Shown in pieces: positions 25,354 to 34,933 of a DNA stretch of 64,000 nucleotides (positions within the stretch are counted from its first letter, which is position 1; the number at the start of each line of letters is the position of its first letter). Below the pieces are notes generated by a model, which saw only the letters and a program-made list of their open reading frames with translations, was not told the DNA's origin and did not search any database. The translations under genes and the position numbers were made by a program. This stretch comes from Frankiales bacterium (lineage in GTDB: Bacteria > Actinomycetota > Actinomycetes > Mycobacteriales > SCTD01), in the NCBI GenBank assembly GCA_025966135.1, contig JAOPVP010000046.1, positions 62,001-126,000 on the forward strand. The letters are read 5' to 3'.

Positions 25354-26147
25354 AGCGAGTCCCCCAGGTCCGGCAGGCCCATGTCGAGGCTGGGCTGCTC
25401 GAGCCCGCCGTCCACCTCGAAGACCTTGCCGGTGACGTAGCCGCTGGCCGGGCTGGCGAGGAACAGCACGGTGGCAGCGATCTCGTCCGGGTCACCGATC
25501 CGCTTCAGCGGCGTGCTCGCCTCCATCGCCTCGCGCAACTCGTCGGTGTCCGTGACGATCTGTAGAGCCGATGTCGCGATCGACCCGACGGCGATCGCGT
25601 TGACGCGCACCCGGGGGGAGAGGTCCAGCGCTGTGAGCCGGGTCCAGTGCGTGAGGGCGGCCTTGGCGGTGCCGTAGGCGACGAAGCCGCGGCCCGGGAC
25701 CCGCCCCATCACCGAGGAGATGTTGACGACCGAACCGCCCTCGCGGAGCAGGTGGGGCAGCGCCGCGCGGGTGAGTGCGTGCGCGGTCGACACGTTGAAG
25801 TGGAAGGCCTCCTCGAGGAACCGGGTCGAGGTCTTCTTGAACTCCCGCGGCAGGGTGCCACCCACGTTGTTGACGACCACATCCAGCCGCCCGAGACCCT
25901 CGACGGCGCGCTCCGCCAGGCCCGCCACGGCCTCGAGGTCGTTGAGGTCGGCCGCCACCACCAGGGCTCGTCGACCCAGGTCGGCGATCTGCTTCGCGAC
26001 CCCCTGCAGCTGGTCCTCGGTGCGGGCCGACAGGAGCACGTCGGCGCCCGCTTCGGCGAGGGCGAGGGCGCTGGCCGCTCCGATACCGCGACCTGCACCA
26101 GTGACGACGGCGACCTTGCCGTCGAGGCGGAACTTCTCGAGCACCAC
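25350..26147 (-). CDS. SDR-family oxidoreductase
   Basis: A 265-residue classical SDR. The cofactor loop is TGAGRGIG (16-23). NNVG replaces NNAG. The active site is [20 protein letters not shown] (Ser, Tyr, Lys). The C-terminal [11 protein letters not shown] is standard. It is the first gene of a minus-strand pair with the DapB-like gene. The start is 46 bp from a perfect KstR box shared with the divergent kst4D. Most likely a 3-, 7- or 17-hydroxysteroid dehydrogenase or a 3-hydroxyacyl-CoA dehydrogenase. The sequence alone does not decide. Confidence 0.86.
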   Translation of the reverse strand: MVLEKFRLDGKVAVVTGAGRGIGAASALALAEAGADVLLSARTEDQLQGVAKQIADLGRRALVVAADLNDLEAVAGLAERAVEGLGRLDVVVNNVGGTLPREFKKTSTRFLEEAFHFNVSTAHALTRAALPHLLREGGSVVNISSVMGRVPGRGFVAYGTAKAALTHWTRLTALDLSPRVRVNAIAVGSIATSALQIVTDTDELREAMEASTPLKRIGDPDEIAATVLFLASPASGYVTGKVFEVDGGLEQPSLDMGLPDLGDSL

Positions 26148-26192
26148 GGCTTGCTCCTCACGGGAAGGGGAGCCGGAGGCTAGCGCAGTATC

Positions 26193-26206
26193 TGCAACAC
26201 GTTCTA
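26193..26206. promoter_or_regulatory. KstR operator between an SDR operon and kst4D
   Basis: TGCAACACGTTCTA matches TNNAACNNGTTNNA at every defined position. It ends only 10 bp before the kst4D ATG and 46 bp from the divergent SDR start, so one site probably controls both directions, including the whole kst4D-hsaD run. Confidence 0.9.
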
Positions 26207-26216
26207 GTCTCGCAGG

Positions 26217-27716
26217 ATGGCCCGCACCCGCACCGCTGCACCTCGACAGGCCTCAGAGGTCACGACCTGGCACGACGAAGCTGACGTCCTGATCGCCGGG
26301 TACGGCTGTGCCGGCGCGTCCGCGGCCTGGGAGGCCGCCAAGGCCGGTGCCGACGTCCTCGTCCTGGAACGCGCCAGCGGCCCGGGAGGCACCAGCGCGC
26401 TCTCCGGTGGCGAGGTCTACCTCGGCGGCGGCACCACCGTGCAGAAGGCGTGCGGCTTCGAGGACACCCCGGAGGCCATGGCTGCGTTCCTGCGCACCGC
26501 GCTCGGCCCCGGCGTCGACGAGGACAAGCTGGCCGCCTACTGCGCCGGAAGCGTCGACCACTTCACCTGGCTCGCCGACCGGGGCATCCCCTTCGTGCCG
26601 TCGCTGTACGACGACCCGTCCTGGATGCCTCCCACCGACGACGGCCTGATGTGGCTGGGCGAGCGCAGCTGGCCCTTCACCGAGCTGGCCACGCCGGCGC
26701 CCCGCGGGCACCGCCCGGCGACCGGCCACTTCGGCGGCTGGCTGCTCATGGACAAGCTGGCCGCAGCAGCCAAGGACGCCGGAGCCCGCGACGCCTTCGA
26801 CGTCTACGTCGAAAGGCTCGTGCTGGACGGCGGCAGGGTCGTCGGCGTCATCGCCAAGCAGTACGGCGAGGAGCGGGCCTACCGGGCGAGGCGGGGCGTG
26901 CTGCTCACCACCGGCGGGTTCGTCGACGACGACGAGATGCTGGCGCAGCACGCGCCGAAGCTGCTCGGCATGGACAAGATCTCCTGCGGTGGCGAGGACG
27001 GCAGCGGGATCCGGATGGCCCAGGCGCTCGGTGCAGCGGTGAAGCACATGTCCGCCGGCCAGGTCGGCTTTCACGCCGTACCCGCCTTCATGGCACGCGG
27101 GGTGGTCGTCAACAACCGCGGGCAGCGGTTCATCAACGAGGACACCTATCCCGGTCGGATCGGTCAGGCCGCGTTGTTCGGGCAGGGCATGGGCTGCTGG
27201 GTCGTGCTCGACGAGGCGGCCTACGAGCAGGTCCCGGAGGGCGAGCGCTGGGGGGTGCTTCCCCACGAAACTGCCGCGACGCTCGCCGAGCTCGAGACGC
27301 TGACCGGCCTGCCCGACGGCTCGCTGCAGGCGACGGTGGCGCTCTACAACGAGCACGCCACGAACGGCGAGGACCCGGTCTGTCACAAGGACCCGCGCTG
27401 GCTGCGACCGCTCGAGCCGCCGTTCGCCGCGATCGACCCGACCCGATCCTTCCGCGGGCCGAACGACGCCGCGGTGGGATCGGGGGCCGCGGTGTTCACC
27501 CTCGGCGGGCTCGAGACGGACGTCGCCGGCCAGGTGCTCCACGTCGACGGCGAGCCGATCCCGGGCCTGTTCGCCGCCGGCCGGGCCTCCAGCGGGCTGG
27601 CCGCGTGGGGCTACATCAGCGGCACCTCGCTGGGCGACGGGACCTTCTTCGGCCGGCAGGCAGGACGCACGGCCGCAGCGGCTGTCGCCGACAATCATGC
27701 CGGAGTGTCCCGGTGA
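26217..27716 (+). CDS. kst4D: 3-ketosteroid delta4-(5alpha)-dehydrogenase
   Basis: A 499-residue FAD enzyme. The dinucleotide motif is [20 protein letters not shown] (27-46), and [20 protein letters not shown] follows. The C-terminus has [16 protein letters not shown], placing Tyr at 466 and Ser at 468, as in the structurally known Rhodococcus jostii delta4-(5alpha) enzyme. It introduces the C4-C5 double bond into 5alpha-3-ketosteroids so that they enter the common route. The sequence is closer to that enzyme than to delta1-KstD, as I recall them. The KstR box 10 bp upstream suggests a very short or absent leader. It heads the hsa genes. Confidence 0.8.
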   Translation: MARTRTAAPRQASEVTTWHDEADVLIAGYGCAGASAAWEAAKAGADVLVLERASGPGGTSALSGGEVYLGGGTTVQKACGFEDTPEAMAAFLRTALGPGVDEDKLAAYCAGSVDHFTWLADRGIPFVPSLYDDPSWMPPTDDGLMWLGERSWPFTELATPAPRGHRPATGHFGGWLLMDKLAAAAKDAGARDAFDVYVERLVLDGGRVVGVIAKQYGEERAYRARRGVLLTTGGFVDDDEMLAQHAPKLLGMDKISCGGEDGSGIRMAQALGAAVKHMSAGQVGFHAVPAFMARGVVVNNRGQRFINEDTYPGRIGQAALFGQGMGCWVVLDEAAYEQVPEGERWGVLPHETAATLAELETLTGLPDGSLQATVALYNEHATNGEDPVCHKDPRWLRPLEPPFAAIDPTRSFRGPNDAAVGSGAAVFTLGGLETDVAGQVLHVDGEPIPGLFAAGRASSGLAAWGYISGTSLGDGTFFGRQAGRTAAAAVADNHAGVSR

Positions 27717-27793
27717 GTGGGACGCTGGGCGCGCAACGCGTTCCGGGGCTCCCTAGCGTTCGGTCCAGACGCTACGAACCCGAAGGAGCAGCG

Positions 27794-28972
27794 ATGTCGG
27801 ACAGCTCAGCGAACAAGGTGCTCGAAGCGGTCCAGGACCTGCTTCCCAAGATCGCCGCGCGCGCGGACCAGACCGAACGCGATCGCCGCATCCCCGACGA
27901 GAGCATTGCCGAGCTCAAGGAGGCGGGCGTCTTCACGATGCTCCAGCCCAAGCGCTGGGGCGGGCTCGAGGCCGACCCGGTCGAGTTCTACGAAGTCGTG
28001 CGCACCATCGCGGCGGTCTGCGGCTCCACCGGTTGGGTCTCCTCCATCGTCGGCGTCCATCCCTGGCAGCTGGCGCTGTTCCCCGACGCGGCGCAGCGTG
28101 AGGTCTGGGGCGAGGACCCCAAGACCTTGGTCTCGTCCTCGTACGCACCGACCGGTCGCCTGACGCCGGTCGAGGGCGGGTACGAGGCCAGCGGCCGCTG
28201 GAGCTTCTCCTCCGGTTGCGACCACTGCTCCTGGGTCCTGCTCGGCGCGCTCGTGATGGGCCCCGAGGGCAAGCCGACAGACTTCCTCACGATCCTGGTG
28301 CCCCGCACCGACTACCAGATCGACGATGTCTGGGACGTGGTCGGGCTGCGCGGTACGGGCAGCAACGACATCGTCGTGGACAAGGTCTTCGTGCCGGCCC
28401 ATCGGACGCTGTCGTTCAACGACGTGAGCGCGCTGCGCTGCCCGGGTCAGACCGAGAACACCGCGCCGCTCTACAAGCTCCCCTTCGGGACCGTCTTCAG
28501 CTACACCATCACCACCCCGATCATCGGTATCGCGACCGGCGCCTACAACGCCCACGTCGAGCGGATGCGTGAGCGCGTCCGGATCTCGTACGGCGGGCAG
28601 AAGGTCGCGGGCGACGCCTTCGCGCACGTCCGGGTGGCCCGTGCCGCGTCTGACATCGATGCCTCCTGGTTGCAGCTGGAGCGCAACCTCGACGAGGAGA
28701 TGAGGTACAGCTCCGCCGGTGAGGAGATGCCGATGGAGCTGCGGCTGCGCGCGCGTCGCGACCAGGTGCGCGCGACGGAGCGCTGCATCGAGGCGATTGC
28801 CTTGCTGTTCAAGAACTCTGGTGGCCACAGCCTCAAGAACGGCAACCCGATCGAGCGCGCGTGGCGCGACGGCAACGCCGGCTCCGTGCACGCCGCCAAC
28901 GACGTCGAGCGGTGGCTCGCGATGTACGGCAAGGGCGAGTTCGGCCTGCCCATCGAAGACGCAATGGTCTAG
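27794..28972 (+). CDS. hsaA: HsaA, 3-HSA hydroxylase oxygenase component
   Basis: A 392-residue flavin-dependent monooxygenase of the acyl-CoA-dehydrogenase fold (HsaA/HpaB-like group). It has FTMLQPKRWGGLEADPVEFY, GSTGWVSSIVGVHPW and LRGTGSNDIVVDKVFVPAHR. Length matches mycobacterial HsaA (394). Using reduced flavin from HsaB it ortho-hydroxylates the phenolic secosteroid 3-HSA to the catechol 3,4-DHSA. ATG 27794 has AAGGAG 7 bases upstream. The 77-bp gap after kst4D contains a weak AACGCGTT core but no clear KstR box, so it is probably transcribed from the kst4D promoter. Confidence 0.93.
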   Translation: MSDSSANKVLEAVQDLLPKIAARADQTERDRRIPDESIAELKEAGVFTMLQPKRWGGLEADPVEFYEVVRTIAAVCGSTGWVSSIVGVHPWQLALFPDAAQREVWGEDPKTLVSSSYAPTGRLTPVEGGYEASGRWSFSSGCDHCSWVLLGALVMGPEGKPTDFLTILVPRTDYQIDDVWDVVGLRGTGSNDIVVDKVFVPAHRTLSFNDVSALRCPGQTENTAPLYKLPFGTVFSYTITTPIIGIATGAYNAHVERMRERVRISYGGQKVAGDAFAHVRVARAASDIDASWLQLERNLDEEMRYSSAGEEMPMELRLRARRDQVRATERCIEAIALLFKNSGGHSLKNGNPIERAWRDGNAGSVHAANDVERWLAMYGKGEFGLPIEDAMV

Positions 28973-28980
28973 GGGGATCG

Positions 28981-29880
28981 ATGGCATCGCTGCATTCGCT
29001 GGGCTACCTGGTCGTCGAGACGACGGACCTCGACCGCTGGCGCGAGCTGGCCGTCGACGTCCTCGGCATGGCGGTGGGCAAGGGTCCCGACGTCGACGCG
29101 CTCTACCTGCGCATCGACGAACGGCCGGCCCGCGTGATCGTCCGACCCGGTCAGACCGAGCGGCTCGTGGCGGTCGGCTGGGAGGTCCGCGACCGCGAGA
29201 CCTGGCGACAGATCGTGCGCCAGCTCGAGGACGCCGGCGCCCCGGTCAAGGTCGCCAGTGGCGCGGAGGCCGATGAGCGACGGGTGCAGGAACTCGTGTT
29301 CACCGAGGATCCTGGCGGTACGCAGCTCGAGATCTTCCACGGCGCCTCGCAGGTGCACGACAAGCTGCTCACCACCCACGGCGCGACCTTCGTCACCGGC
29401 GGTCAGGGCTTGGGGCATGTCGTGCTCCCGACCAAGAACGCCGAGGACGCCTACGACTTCTACACGCAGGTCCTCGGCTTCCGCAGCCGCGGGGCGTTCA
29501 AGCTGCCGCCCGGCATGCCCGGCGCACCGCCCGACGCCCGGATGTACCTGCGCTTCCTGTCCTGCAACGAGCGGCACCACGCGCTGGCGCTGGCGCCCTG
29601 GCCGCAGGACAACGGGATCATCCACTTCATGGTCGAGGTCACCGAGCTCGACGACGTCGGGATGGCACTGGACCGCCTGTACAAGCGCAAGTTCCCGCTC
29701 TCCTCGACCCTCGGTCGGCACACCAACGACAACATGGTCTCGTTCTACGTCGCGACCCCGAGCGGCTTCGACATCGAGCTCGGGTGCTTCGGCCGCCGCG
29801 TCAAGGAGGACGACTACACCGCGGAGGACATCACCGCGGACTCCACGTGGGGGCACCGCTGGGGGGGTGGTCCGAAATGA
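28981..29880 (+). CDS. hsaC: HsaC, extradiol dioxygenase
   Basis: A 299-residue type I extradiol dioxygenase of two paired vicinal-oxygen-chelate modules. The Fe(II) ligands can be placed at His146 (GLGHVVLP), His215 (NGIIHFMVEV) and Glu266 (GFDIELGCF), the positions expected from HsaC and BphC. It opens the catechol ring A of 3,4-DHSA by meta-cleavage to 4,9-DSHA. The start lies 8 bp after hsaA, with GGGG as ribosome-binding sequence. The order here is hsaA-hsaC-hsaB, with hsaD moved to the end, unlike mycobacterial hsaADCB. Confidence 0.94.
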   Translation: MASLHSLGYLVVETTDLDRWRELAVDVLGMAVGKGPDVDALYLRIDERPARVIVRPGQTERLVAVGWEVRDRETWRQIVRQLEDAGAPVKVASGAEADERRVQELVFTEDPGGTQLEIFHGASQVHDKLLTTHGATFVTGGQGLGHVVLPTKNAEDAYDFYTQVLGFRSRGAFKLPPGMPGAPPDARMYLRFLSCNERHHALALAPWPQDNGIIHFMVEVTELDDVGMALDRLYKRKFPLSSTLGRHTNDNMVSFYVATPSGFDIELGCFGRRVKEDDYTAEDITADSTWGHRWGGGPK

Positions 29881-29917
29881 CCTGCCCCGTCGGCACCCCG
29901 TGGAGAGGCGGCATAGC

Positions 29918-30406
29918 GTGACCGTCGTGGACCACGTTGTCGAGGCAAGCGAGATGCGCCGCGTCCTGGGCAGTTTCGCCAGCGGCGTGACCATCGTGTC
30001 GGGGACGGACGACGGCGAGCCGGTGGGCTTTGCCTGTCAGTCGTTCACGTCGGTGTCGCTTGACCCGCCGCTGGTGCTGTTCTGCCCTGCGCACACCTCC
30101 TCCACCTGGCCGCGGATCCGCGCGTCCGGCTCGTTCAGCGTCAATGTGCTGGCCGAGGACCAGACGGAGCTCGCCAAGCGCTTCGCGAGGAGGGGCGGCG
30201 ACAAGTTCGCCGGCCTCGAGTGGCACGAGACCGCCTGGGGTCCGTCCCTCGACGGTGTGCTGGCGACCGTGCACTGCGACATCGAGCAGGTGCACGCCGC
30301 CGGTGACCACGACATCGTGGTCGGCCGTGTCCGCAAGCTGGTCACGCACCGCGAGGTCGGACCGCTGCTGTTCTTCCGCGGCCAGTTCGGACTGACATGG
30401 GACTGA
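29918..30406 (+). CDS. hsaB: HsaB, flavin reductase component
   Basis: A 162-residue flavin reductase. It has RRVLGSFASGVTIVSG, the core block VGFACQSFTSVSLDPPLVLF and a C-terminal LLFFRGQFG. It supplies reduced FMN to HsaA. It is about 25 residues shorter than mycobacterial HsaB (187), mainly at the C-terminus. GTG 29918 is the start chosen; another in-frame GTG at 29900 would add 6 residues. It overlaps hsaE by 10 bp, so the proteins are translationally linked. Confidence 0.9.
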   Translation: MTVVDHVVEASEMRRVLGSFASGVTIVSGTDDGEPVGFACQSFTSVSLDPPLVLFCPAHTSSTWPRIRASGSFSVNVLAEDQTELAKRFARRGGDKFAGLEWHETAWGPSLDGVLATVHCDIEQVHAAGDHDIVVGRVRKLVTHREVGPLLFFRGQFGLTWD

Positions 30407-31185
30407 CCGTTGCCGACCGCGAACGCGCGGCCGACGTCCTGAGGACGGCGGAGGCGACGCAGGTCGCCGTACCTCCCTTGGTGCAGGTGTTCCCGGGGAT
30501 CGACGTCGTCGACGCCTACGAGATCCAGCTCCTCAACATCCGTCGCCGCCTGGCGACCGGCACCACGGTCTACGGGCACAAGGTCGGGCTCTCCAGCAAG
30601 GCCATGCAGGAGATGATGGGGGTCGACGAGCCCGACTACGGTCACCTGCTGTCGGACATGGTGCTGCACGAGGACCGGCCCGTGGACACCGGCCGGTACC
30701 TGCTTCCGCGGGTCGAGGTGGAGGTCGGCTTCGTTCTCGGCGACGACCTGCCTGGCGAGGGCTGCACCGTCGAGGACGTGCTGCGCTGCACCGCGTTCAT
30801 CGCCCCAGCCATCGAGCTCATCGACAGTCGCATCGCGGATTGGAAGATCGGGCTGTTCGACACCATCGCCGACAACGCCTCGTCCTGCGGCGTGGTGCTC
30901 GGCAAGGAGCGCGTCAAGCCCGACGAGCTCGACATCAGGGCCATCGAGGCGACGCTCGAGCGCAACGGCGAGCAGGTTGCAGCAGGCCGGGCCGAGGCGG
31001 TGCTCGGCGACCCGGCCATCGCGGTCGCGTGGCTTGCCAACAAGGTGGCGTCGTTCGGGGTGCGGCTCGAAGCAGGGCACGTCGTGCTTCCGGGGTCCTG
31101 CACCCGCGCGTACGACGTGAAGGCGGGCGACCAGGTTGTCGCGCACTTCTCCGGTCTCGGTTCCGTCTCTCTCTCTTTCGAATAA
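30397..31185 (+). CDS. hsaE: HsaE, 2-hydroxypenta-2,4-dienoate-type hydratase
   Basis: A 262-residue member of the fumarylacetoacetase-like hydratase group (2-keto-4-pentenoate hydratase, BphH/MhpD). Blocks are [20 protein letters not shown] and [10 protein letters not shown], the metal-binding stretch [10 protein letters not shown] and [18 protein letters not shown]. It hydrates the 2-hydroxyhexa-2,4-dienoate released by HsaD to 4-hydroxy-2-oxohexanoate. The ATG overlaps hsaB. In mycobacteria hsaE, hsaG and hsaF are in a separate operon; here they follow hsaB directly. Confidence 0.93.
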   Translation: MGLTVADRERAADVLRTAEATQVAVPPLVQVFPGIDVVDAYEIQLLNIRRRLATGTTVYGHKVGLSSKAMQEMMGVDEPDYGHLLSDMVLHEDRPVDTGRYLLPRVEVEVGFVLGDDLPGEGCTVEDVLRCTAFIAPAIELIDSRIADWKIGLFDTIADNASSCGVVLGKERVKPDELDIRAIEATLERNGEQVAAGRAEAVLGDPAIAVAWLANKVASFGVRLEAGHVVLPGSCTRAYDVKAGDQVVAHFSGLGSVSLSFE

Positions 31186-31195
31186 GAGGTCCCTC

Positions 31196-32089
31196 ATGGG
31201 CAAGGCCACCGCCGCGATCGTCGGCTCCGGCAACATCGGCACCGACCTGCTCTACAAGCTGCAGCGGTCGGACCTCATCGAGCCGAGGTGGATGATCGGC
31301 GTCGACCCTGACTCCGAGGGGCTGAAGCGGGCGCGCCAGGCCGGTCTCGAGGCGTCACACGAGGGCATCGACTGGCTCTTGCAGCAGGACGAGAAGCCCG
31401 ATCTGCTCTTCGAGGCCACGAGTGCCTACGTGTTCCGTGCCAACGCCCCGCGCTACAAGGAGGCGGGGATCAAGGCCATCGACCTCACCCCCGCCGCCCT
31501 CGGCCCCTACGTCGTGCCGGCGGCGAACATGATGGACAACCTCGACGCGGACAACATCAACCTGGTGACGTGCGGCGGTCAGGCGACGATTCCGATCGTG
31601 CACGCCATCAGCAGCGTGGTGCCCGTGTCGTACGCGGAGATTGTCGCGTCCGTGTCGTCGAAGTCGGCGGGTCCAGGGACGCGCGACAACATCGACGAGT
31701 TCACCCGCACGACGTCGCGCGGCATCGAGGTCGTCGGCGGCGCGGAGCGCGGCAAGGCGATCATCATCCTCAACCCGGCCGATCCGCCGCCGCTGATGAG
31801 GAACACCGTCTTCTGCGCGATCCCCGAGGGAGCCGACCGCGACGCGATCGCCGGCGCCATCCTGAAGCGGGTCGACGAGGTCGCGCAGTACGTTCCCGGC
31901 TACCGGGCCCGTGAGCCCCAGTTCGACGACCCGTCCGACATCAACGGAGGCATGGCCCGGGTCGCCGTCTTCCTCGAGGTGGAGGGAGCGGGCGACTTCT
32001 TCCCGCCGTACGCCGGCAACCTCGACATCATGACCGCTGCCGCCGCCCGGGTCGGAGAGGTCCTCGCGGCCTCCCGGATCCCGGCCTAG
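31196..32089 (+). CDS. hsaG: HsaG, acylating aldehyde dehydrogenase
   Basis: A 297-residue CoA-acylating acetaldehyde/propionaldehyde dehydrogenase (BphJ/MhpF family). The NAD loop is [20 protein letters not shown]. The catalytic Cys is in [38 protein letters not shown] is the conserved family block. It converts propanal from HsaF into propionyl-CoA by substrate channelling. The ATG is 10 bp after hsaE with an AAGAGG site. It forms a tight complex with HsaF in known systems. Confidence 0.95.
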   Translation: MGKATAAIVGSGNIGTDLLYKLQRSDLIEPRWMIGVDPDSEGLKRARQAGLEASHEGIDWLLQQDEKPDLLFEATSAYVFRANAPRYKEAGIKAIDLTPAALGPYVVPAANMMDNLDADNINLVTCGGQATIPIVHAISSVVPVSYAEIVASVSSKSAGPGTRDNIDEFTRTTSRGIEVVGGAERGKAIIILNPADPPPLMRNTVFCAIPEGADRDAIAGAILKRVDEVAQYVPGYRAREPQFDDPSDINGGMARVAVFLEVEGAGDFFPPYAGNLDIMTAAAARVGEVLAASRIPA

Positions 32090-32100
32090 GAAGGACCGAG

Positions 32101-33147
32101 ATGCCCGTTCCGCAGACTGTCCCGGTCCCCTACAGCGACACCCTCGACCTGCGCGTCACCGACTCCTCGCTCCGCGACGGCTCGCACGCCAAGCGGCACC
32201 AGTTCACGACCGAGCACGTCGTGAACATCGTCGCGGCGCTTGACGACGCCGGCGTGCCGGTCATCGAGGTCACCCACGGCGACGGGCTCGGCGGCTCGTC
32301 CTTCAACTACGGCTTCAGCCACACCCCGGAGCTCGAGCTCATCACCGCCGCGGTCAAGACGGCGAAGCACGCGAAGATCGCCTTCCTCATGCTGCCGGGC
32401 CTGGGTGTCAAGGACGACATCCGCGCGGCCCAGGACGCCGGCGGCCAGATCTGCAGGATCGCCACGCACTGCACCGAGGCCGACGTCTCGCGCCAGCACT
32501 TCGGGCTCGCCCGGGAGCTGGGCCTGGAGACCGTGGGCTTCTTGATGATGAGCCACTCCGCGACGCCGGAGGAGCTGGCGCGGCAAGGCCGCATCATGGC
32601 GGACGCCGGCTGCCAGTGCGTCTACGTCGTGGACTCCGCCGGTGCGCTCATCATGGAGCAGACCTACGACCGGGTGGCCGCGCTCGTCGCCGAGCTCGGG
32701 GACGACGCCCAGGTCGGCTTCCACGGCCACGAGAACCTCGGTATGGGAATCGCCAACTCCCTCTTCGCGGCCCGGGCGGGTGCCAAGCAGATCGACGGCT
32801 CCACCCGCCGCTTCGGCGCCGGCGCCGGCAACACCCCGGTCGAGGGCTTCGTCGCGGTCGCCGACAAGCTCGGGGTCAAGACCGGCATCGACGTACGAAA
32901 GATCATCGACGCAGCCGAGGACGTCGTCCGGCCGGTCATGGACGGCGAGTGCCTGCTCGACCGGCTCTCCCTCACGATGGGGTACGCCGGGGTCTACTCC
33001 AGCTTCCTCAAGCACGCCGACCGCCTCGCCAACAGGTACGACGTCTCGGGCGCCGAGCTGCTCATCCGGGCCGGCCAGCGCAAGCTGGTCGGTGGCCAGG
33101 AGGACCAGCTCATCGACATCGCCCTCGAGATCGTGGCCGAGAAGTGA
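32101..33147 (+). CDS. hsaF: HsaF, 4-hydroxy-2-oxoacid aldolase
   Basis: A 348-residue DmpG/BphI-type aldolase with a TIM barrel. The N-terminal block [18 protein letters not shown] holds the catalytic base His and metal-binding Asp. [20 protein letters not shown] provides the two His ligands, and [20 protein letters not shown] follows. It cleaves 4-hydroxy-2-oxohexanoate to pyruvate and propanal, which HsaG takes over. It starts 11 bp after hsaG. The stop overlaps hsaD in a GTGA. Confidence 0.95.
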   Translation: MPVPQTVPVPYSDTLDLRVTDSSLRDGSHAKRHQFTTEHVVNIVAALDDAGVPVIEVTHGDGLGGSSFNYGFSHTPELELITAAVKTAKHAKIAFLMLPGLGVKDDIRAAQDAGGQICRIATHCTEADVSRQHFGLARELGLETVGFLMMSHSATPEELARQGRIMADAGCQCVYVVDSAGALIMEQTYDRVAALVAELGDDAQVGFHGHENLGMGIANSLFAARAGAKQIDGSTRRFGAGAGNTPVEGFVAVADKLGVKTGIDVRKIIDAAEDVVRPVMDGECLLDRLSLTMGYAGVYSSFLKHADRLANRYDVSGAELLIRAGQRKLVGGQEDQLIDIALEIVAEK

Positions 33148-33989
33148 GCTTGACTGCCGACTCCACGCGCAAGACGGTCACGGTCGACGGGCACGATCTC
33201 GCCTTCCATGACGTCGGCGACGGACCGCCAGTGGTGTTCCTGCACGGTTCCGGTCCGGGCGTCACAGGTTGGGCGAACTTCGGTGACAACCTCCTTGCCC
33301 TGCAAGGGATCCGGGCGATCATCGTGGACCAGGTGGGCTTCGGTGCCTCCGGACGTCCCGCGACCTACGAGCGGAACTACCTACAGATCTCGGCCGACGC
33401 CGTCCTCGGGCTGCTCGACTCCCTCGGGCTGGAGAAGGTCGGGATCGTCGGGAACTCCATGGGTGGTGACGTCGCGGTGCGGCTCACACTCGACCACCCT
33501 GAACGGATCTCCGCGCTGCTGCTGAACGGTCCGGGAGGGACCGGAGCGCCGGTGCTGGGACCGCAGCCGTCCGAGGGGATCGCGCGGCTCATGGAGTTCA
33601 ACCTGGACCCCACCAGGGAGCGGATCGTCGCGTGGCTCAAGACGATGCTGTCCGACCAGCGCCGGCTGACCGAGGAGCTCATCGAGTCGCGGTTCGCGGC
33701 GGCCACCGCCCCCGGCGCGGTGAAGAACCTGCAGGACGCCTACGCGACCTTCTACAACCCGGCCATGACCGGGGACCTCCCGCTGTGGGCGGAGGTGCAC
33801 CGGATCAAGCAGCCAGTGCTGCTGTGCTGGGGTCGTGACGACCGGGTCGCACCGGTCGAGGGCGCCCTGCTGCCGGCCCGCCGGATGCCTCGGTGCGACC
33901 TGCGCATCTACAGTCGCTGCGGTCACTGGGTGCAGGTGGAGCGCAAGGCCGACTTCGAGCGCGCGGTCCTCGAGCACTTCGGGGCCTAG
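33144..33989 (+). CDS. hsaD: HsaD, meta-cleavage product hydrolase
   Basis: A 281-residue alpha/beta-hydrolase of the C-C hydrolase group (BphD-like). The nucleophile is Ser105 in GNSMGG, the acid is Asp232 or Asp233 in GRDDRVAP, and the base is His261 in CGHWVQ. The oxyanion strand is [15 protein letters not shown]. It hydrolyses 4,9-DSHA to HIP and 2-hydroxyhexa-2,4-dienoate. GTG start in a GTGA overlap with hsaF. Its position as the last gene, after the C5-fragment genes, is unusual. The stop is 3 bp from the convergent IclR gene. Confidence 0.93.
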   Translation: MSLTADSTRKTVTVDGHDLAFHDVGDGPPVVFLHGSGPGVTGWANFGDNLLALQGIRAIIVDQVGFGASGRPATYERNYLQISADAVLGLLDSLGLEKVGIVGNSMGGDVAVRLTLDHPERISALLLNGPGGTGAPVLGPQPSEGIARLMEFNLDPTRERIVAWLKTMLSDQRRLTEELIESRFAAATAPGAVKNLQDAYATFYNPAMTGDLPLWAEVHRIKQPVLLCWGRDDRVAPVEGALLPARRMPRCDLRIYSRCGHWVQVERKADFERAVLEHFGA

Positions 33990-33992
33990 TTG

Positions 33993-34847
33993 CTAGAGCC
34001 AGTAGTCACCGCCTATGCCCTGCACGAGGCGCTCCAGCGCGCCGGGAGGCCAAGGGCTCGGTGCCGGCCTGCGGTCCACCGTGCGCGACCGACGGCGAGT
34101 GCGGGGCGCGGGGAACAGGGCGTGCGAGGCGGTGCGGGCGGCCTCTTGGACGTACGGCGCGAGCCGCTCGAGGTTCACCGCCTTCACGTCGCCCGACAGC
34201 TGCAGCGCCGCAAGCGCCTTGCCGGCGCCGCGCAGGGCCACCGCCACCGAGACGGTGCCCTGGGCCACTTCCTCGCGTTCATAGGCGATCCCGCCTCGGC
34301 CGCGGACCTGGGCGAGGTCCTGTCGCAGTGCCTCGAGCGTCGTGATGGTGCGAGGTGTCCGGGTGGGAAGCCGCTGCGGGTAGGTCGCGCCCAGGACAGC
34401 GTCGTCGGTCCAGGCGAGCATGGCCTTTCCGGCCGCCGTGGCGTGTGCGGGGGCACGGCCGCCCACGCGCGTCAGGACATCGGAGGACAGGCCAGCGCCC
34501 TGGCGGTCGACGAACACCACGTCCTTGCGGTCCAGCACGGCCAGGCTGGCGACCGCCCCGGTGCGCTGGTTGAGCTGCGCGAGCAGGGGCATCGCGATGT
34601 CGCGCAGCTCGTGGTGGGCCACCGCCAGGCCGCCGAGCTCGAGGGCGCGCATCCCGAGGGCGTAGCTCTGGCCGCTGTGCTCGAGCCACCGCAGCTCGAC
34701 GAGCTGGTCGAGGATCCGGTGCGTCGTCGATCGGGGCAGCCCAGTGCGTGCGGTGAGCTCAGCCAGGGTGAGGCGCGGAGACGCGGCGTCGAAGGCGTCG
34801 AGGACGAGGGTCATCCGATCGACCATCGAGACCGGCGGCTCGCCCAT
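33993..34847 (-). CDS. IclR-family transcriptional regulator
   Basis: A 284-residue IclR regulator. The N-terminal winged helix (LTLAELTARTGLPRSTTHRI, about residues 27-46) is followed by the ligand domain with GGRAPAHATAAGKAMLAW and GGIAYEREEVAQGTVSVAVA. The Arg/Pro-rich C-terminal extension (about 245-270) is longer than usual. It is divergent from the KstD-like gene, with a perfect KstR2 box in between, so it may be a member of the KstR2 regulon as well as a local regulator. Effector unknown, likely a steroid ring or HIP-type acid. Confidence 0.85.
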   Translation of the reverse strand: MGEPPVSMVDRMTLVLDAFDAASPRLTLAELTARTGLPRSTTHRILDQLVELRWLEHSGQSYALGMRALELGGLAVAHHELRDIAMPLLAQLNQRTGAVASLAVLDRKDVVFVDRQGAGLSSDVLTRVGGRAPAHATAAGKAMLAWTDDAVLGATYPQRLPTRTPRTITTLEALRQDLAQVRGRGGIAYEREEVAQGTVSVAVALRGAGKALAALQLSGDVKAVNLERLAPYVQEAARTASHALFPAPRTRRRSRTVDRRPAPSPWPPGALERLVQGIGGDYWL

Positions 34848-34872
34848 GGGTCGAGCCTAGCGCGACGGGGCG

Positions 34873-34886
34873 ACCAAGCGCTTGCT
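34873..34886. promoter_or_regulatory. KstR2 operator
   Basis: ACCAAGCGCTTGCT matches the KstR2 consensus ANCAAGNNCTTGNT exactly. It lies 25 bp from the IclR start and 47 bp from the KstD-like start, able to serve both. Confidence 0.9.
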
Positions 34887-34933
34887 TGCCTAAGGCCTTT
34901 CAGCGAGACTGCAAGGCGACCGAGGAGACGAGG

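Noticed and set aside
27732..27745. AACGCGTT core before hsaA as another KstR operator.
   Set aside because: Only the inner eight bases fit; both flanks (CGC and CCG) differ from the consensus, and such cores are expected in GC-rich DNA. hsaA is served by the kst4D promoter.
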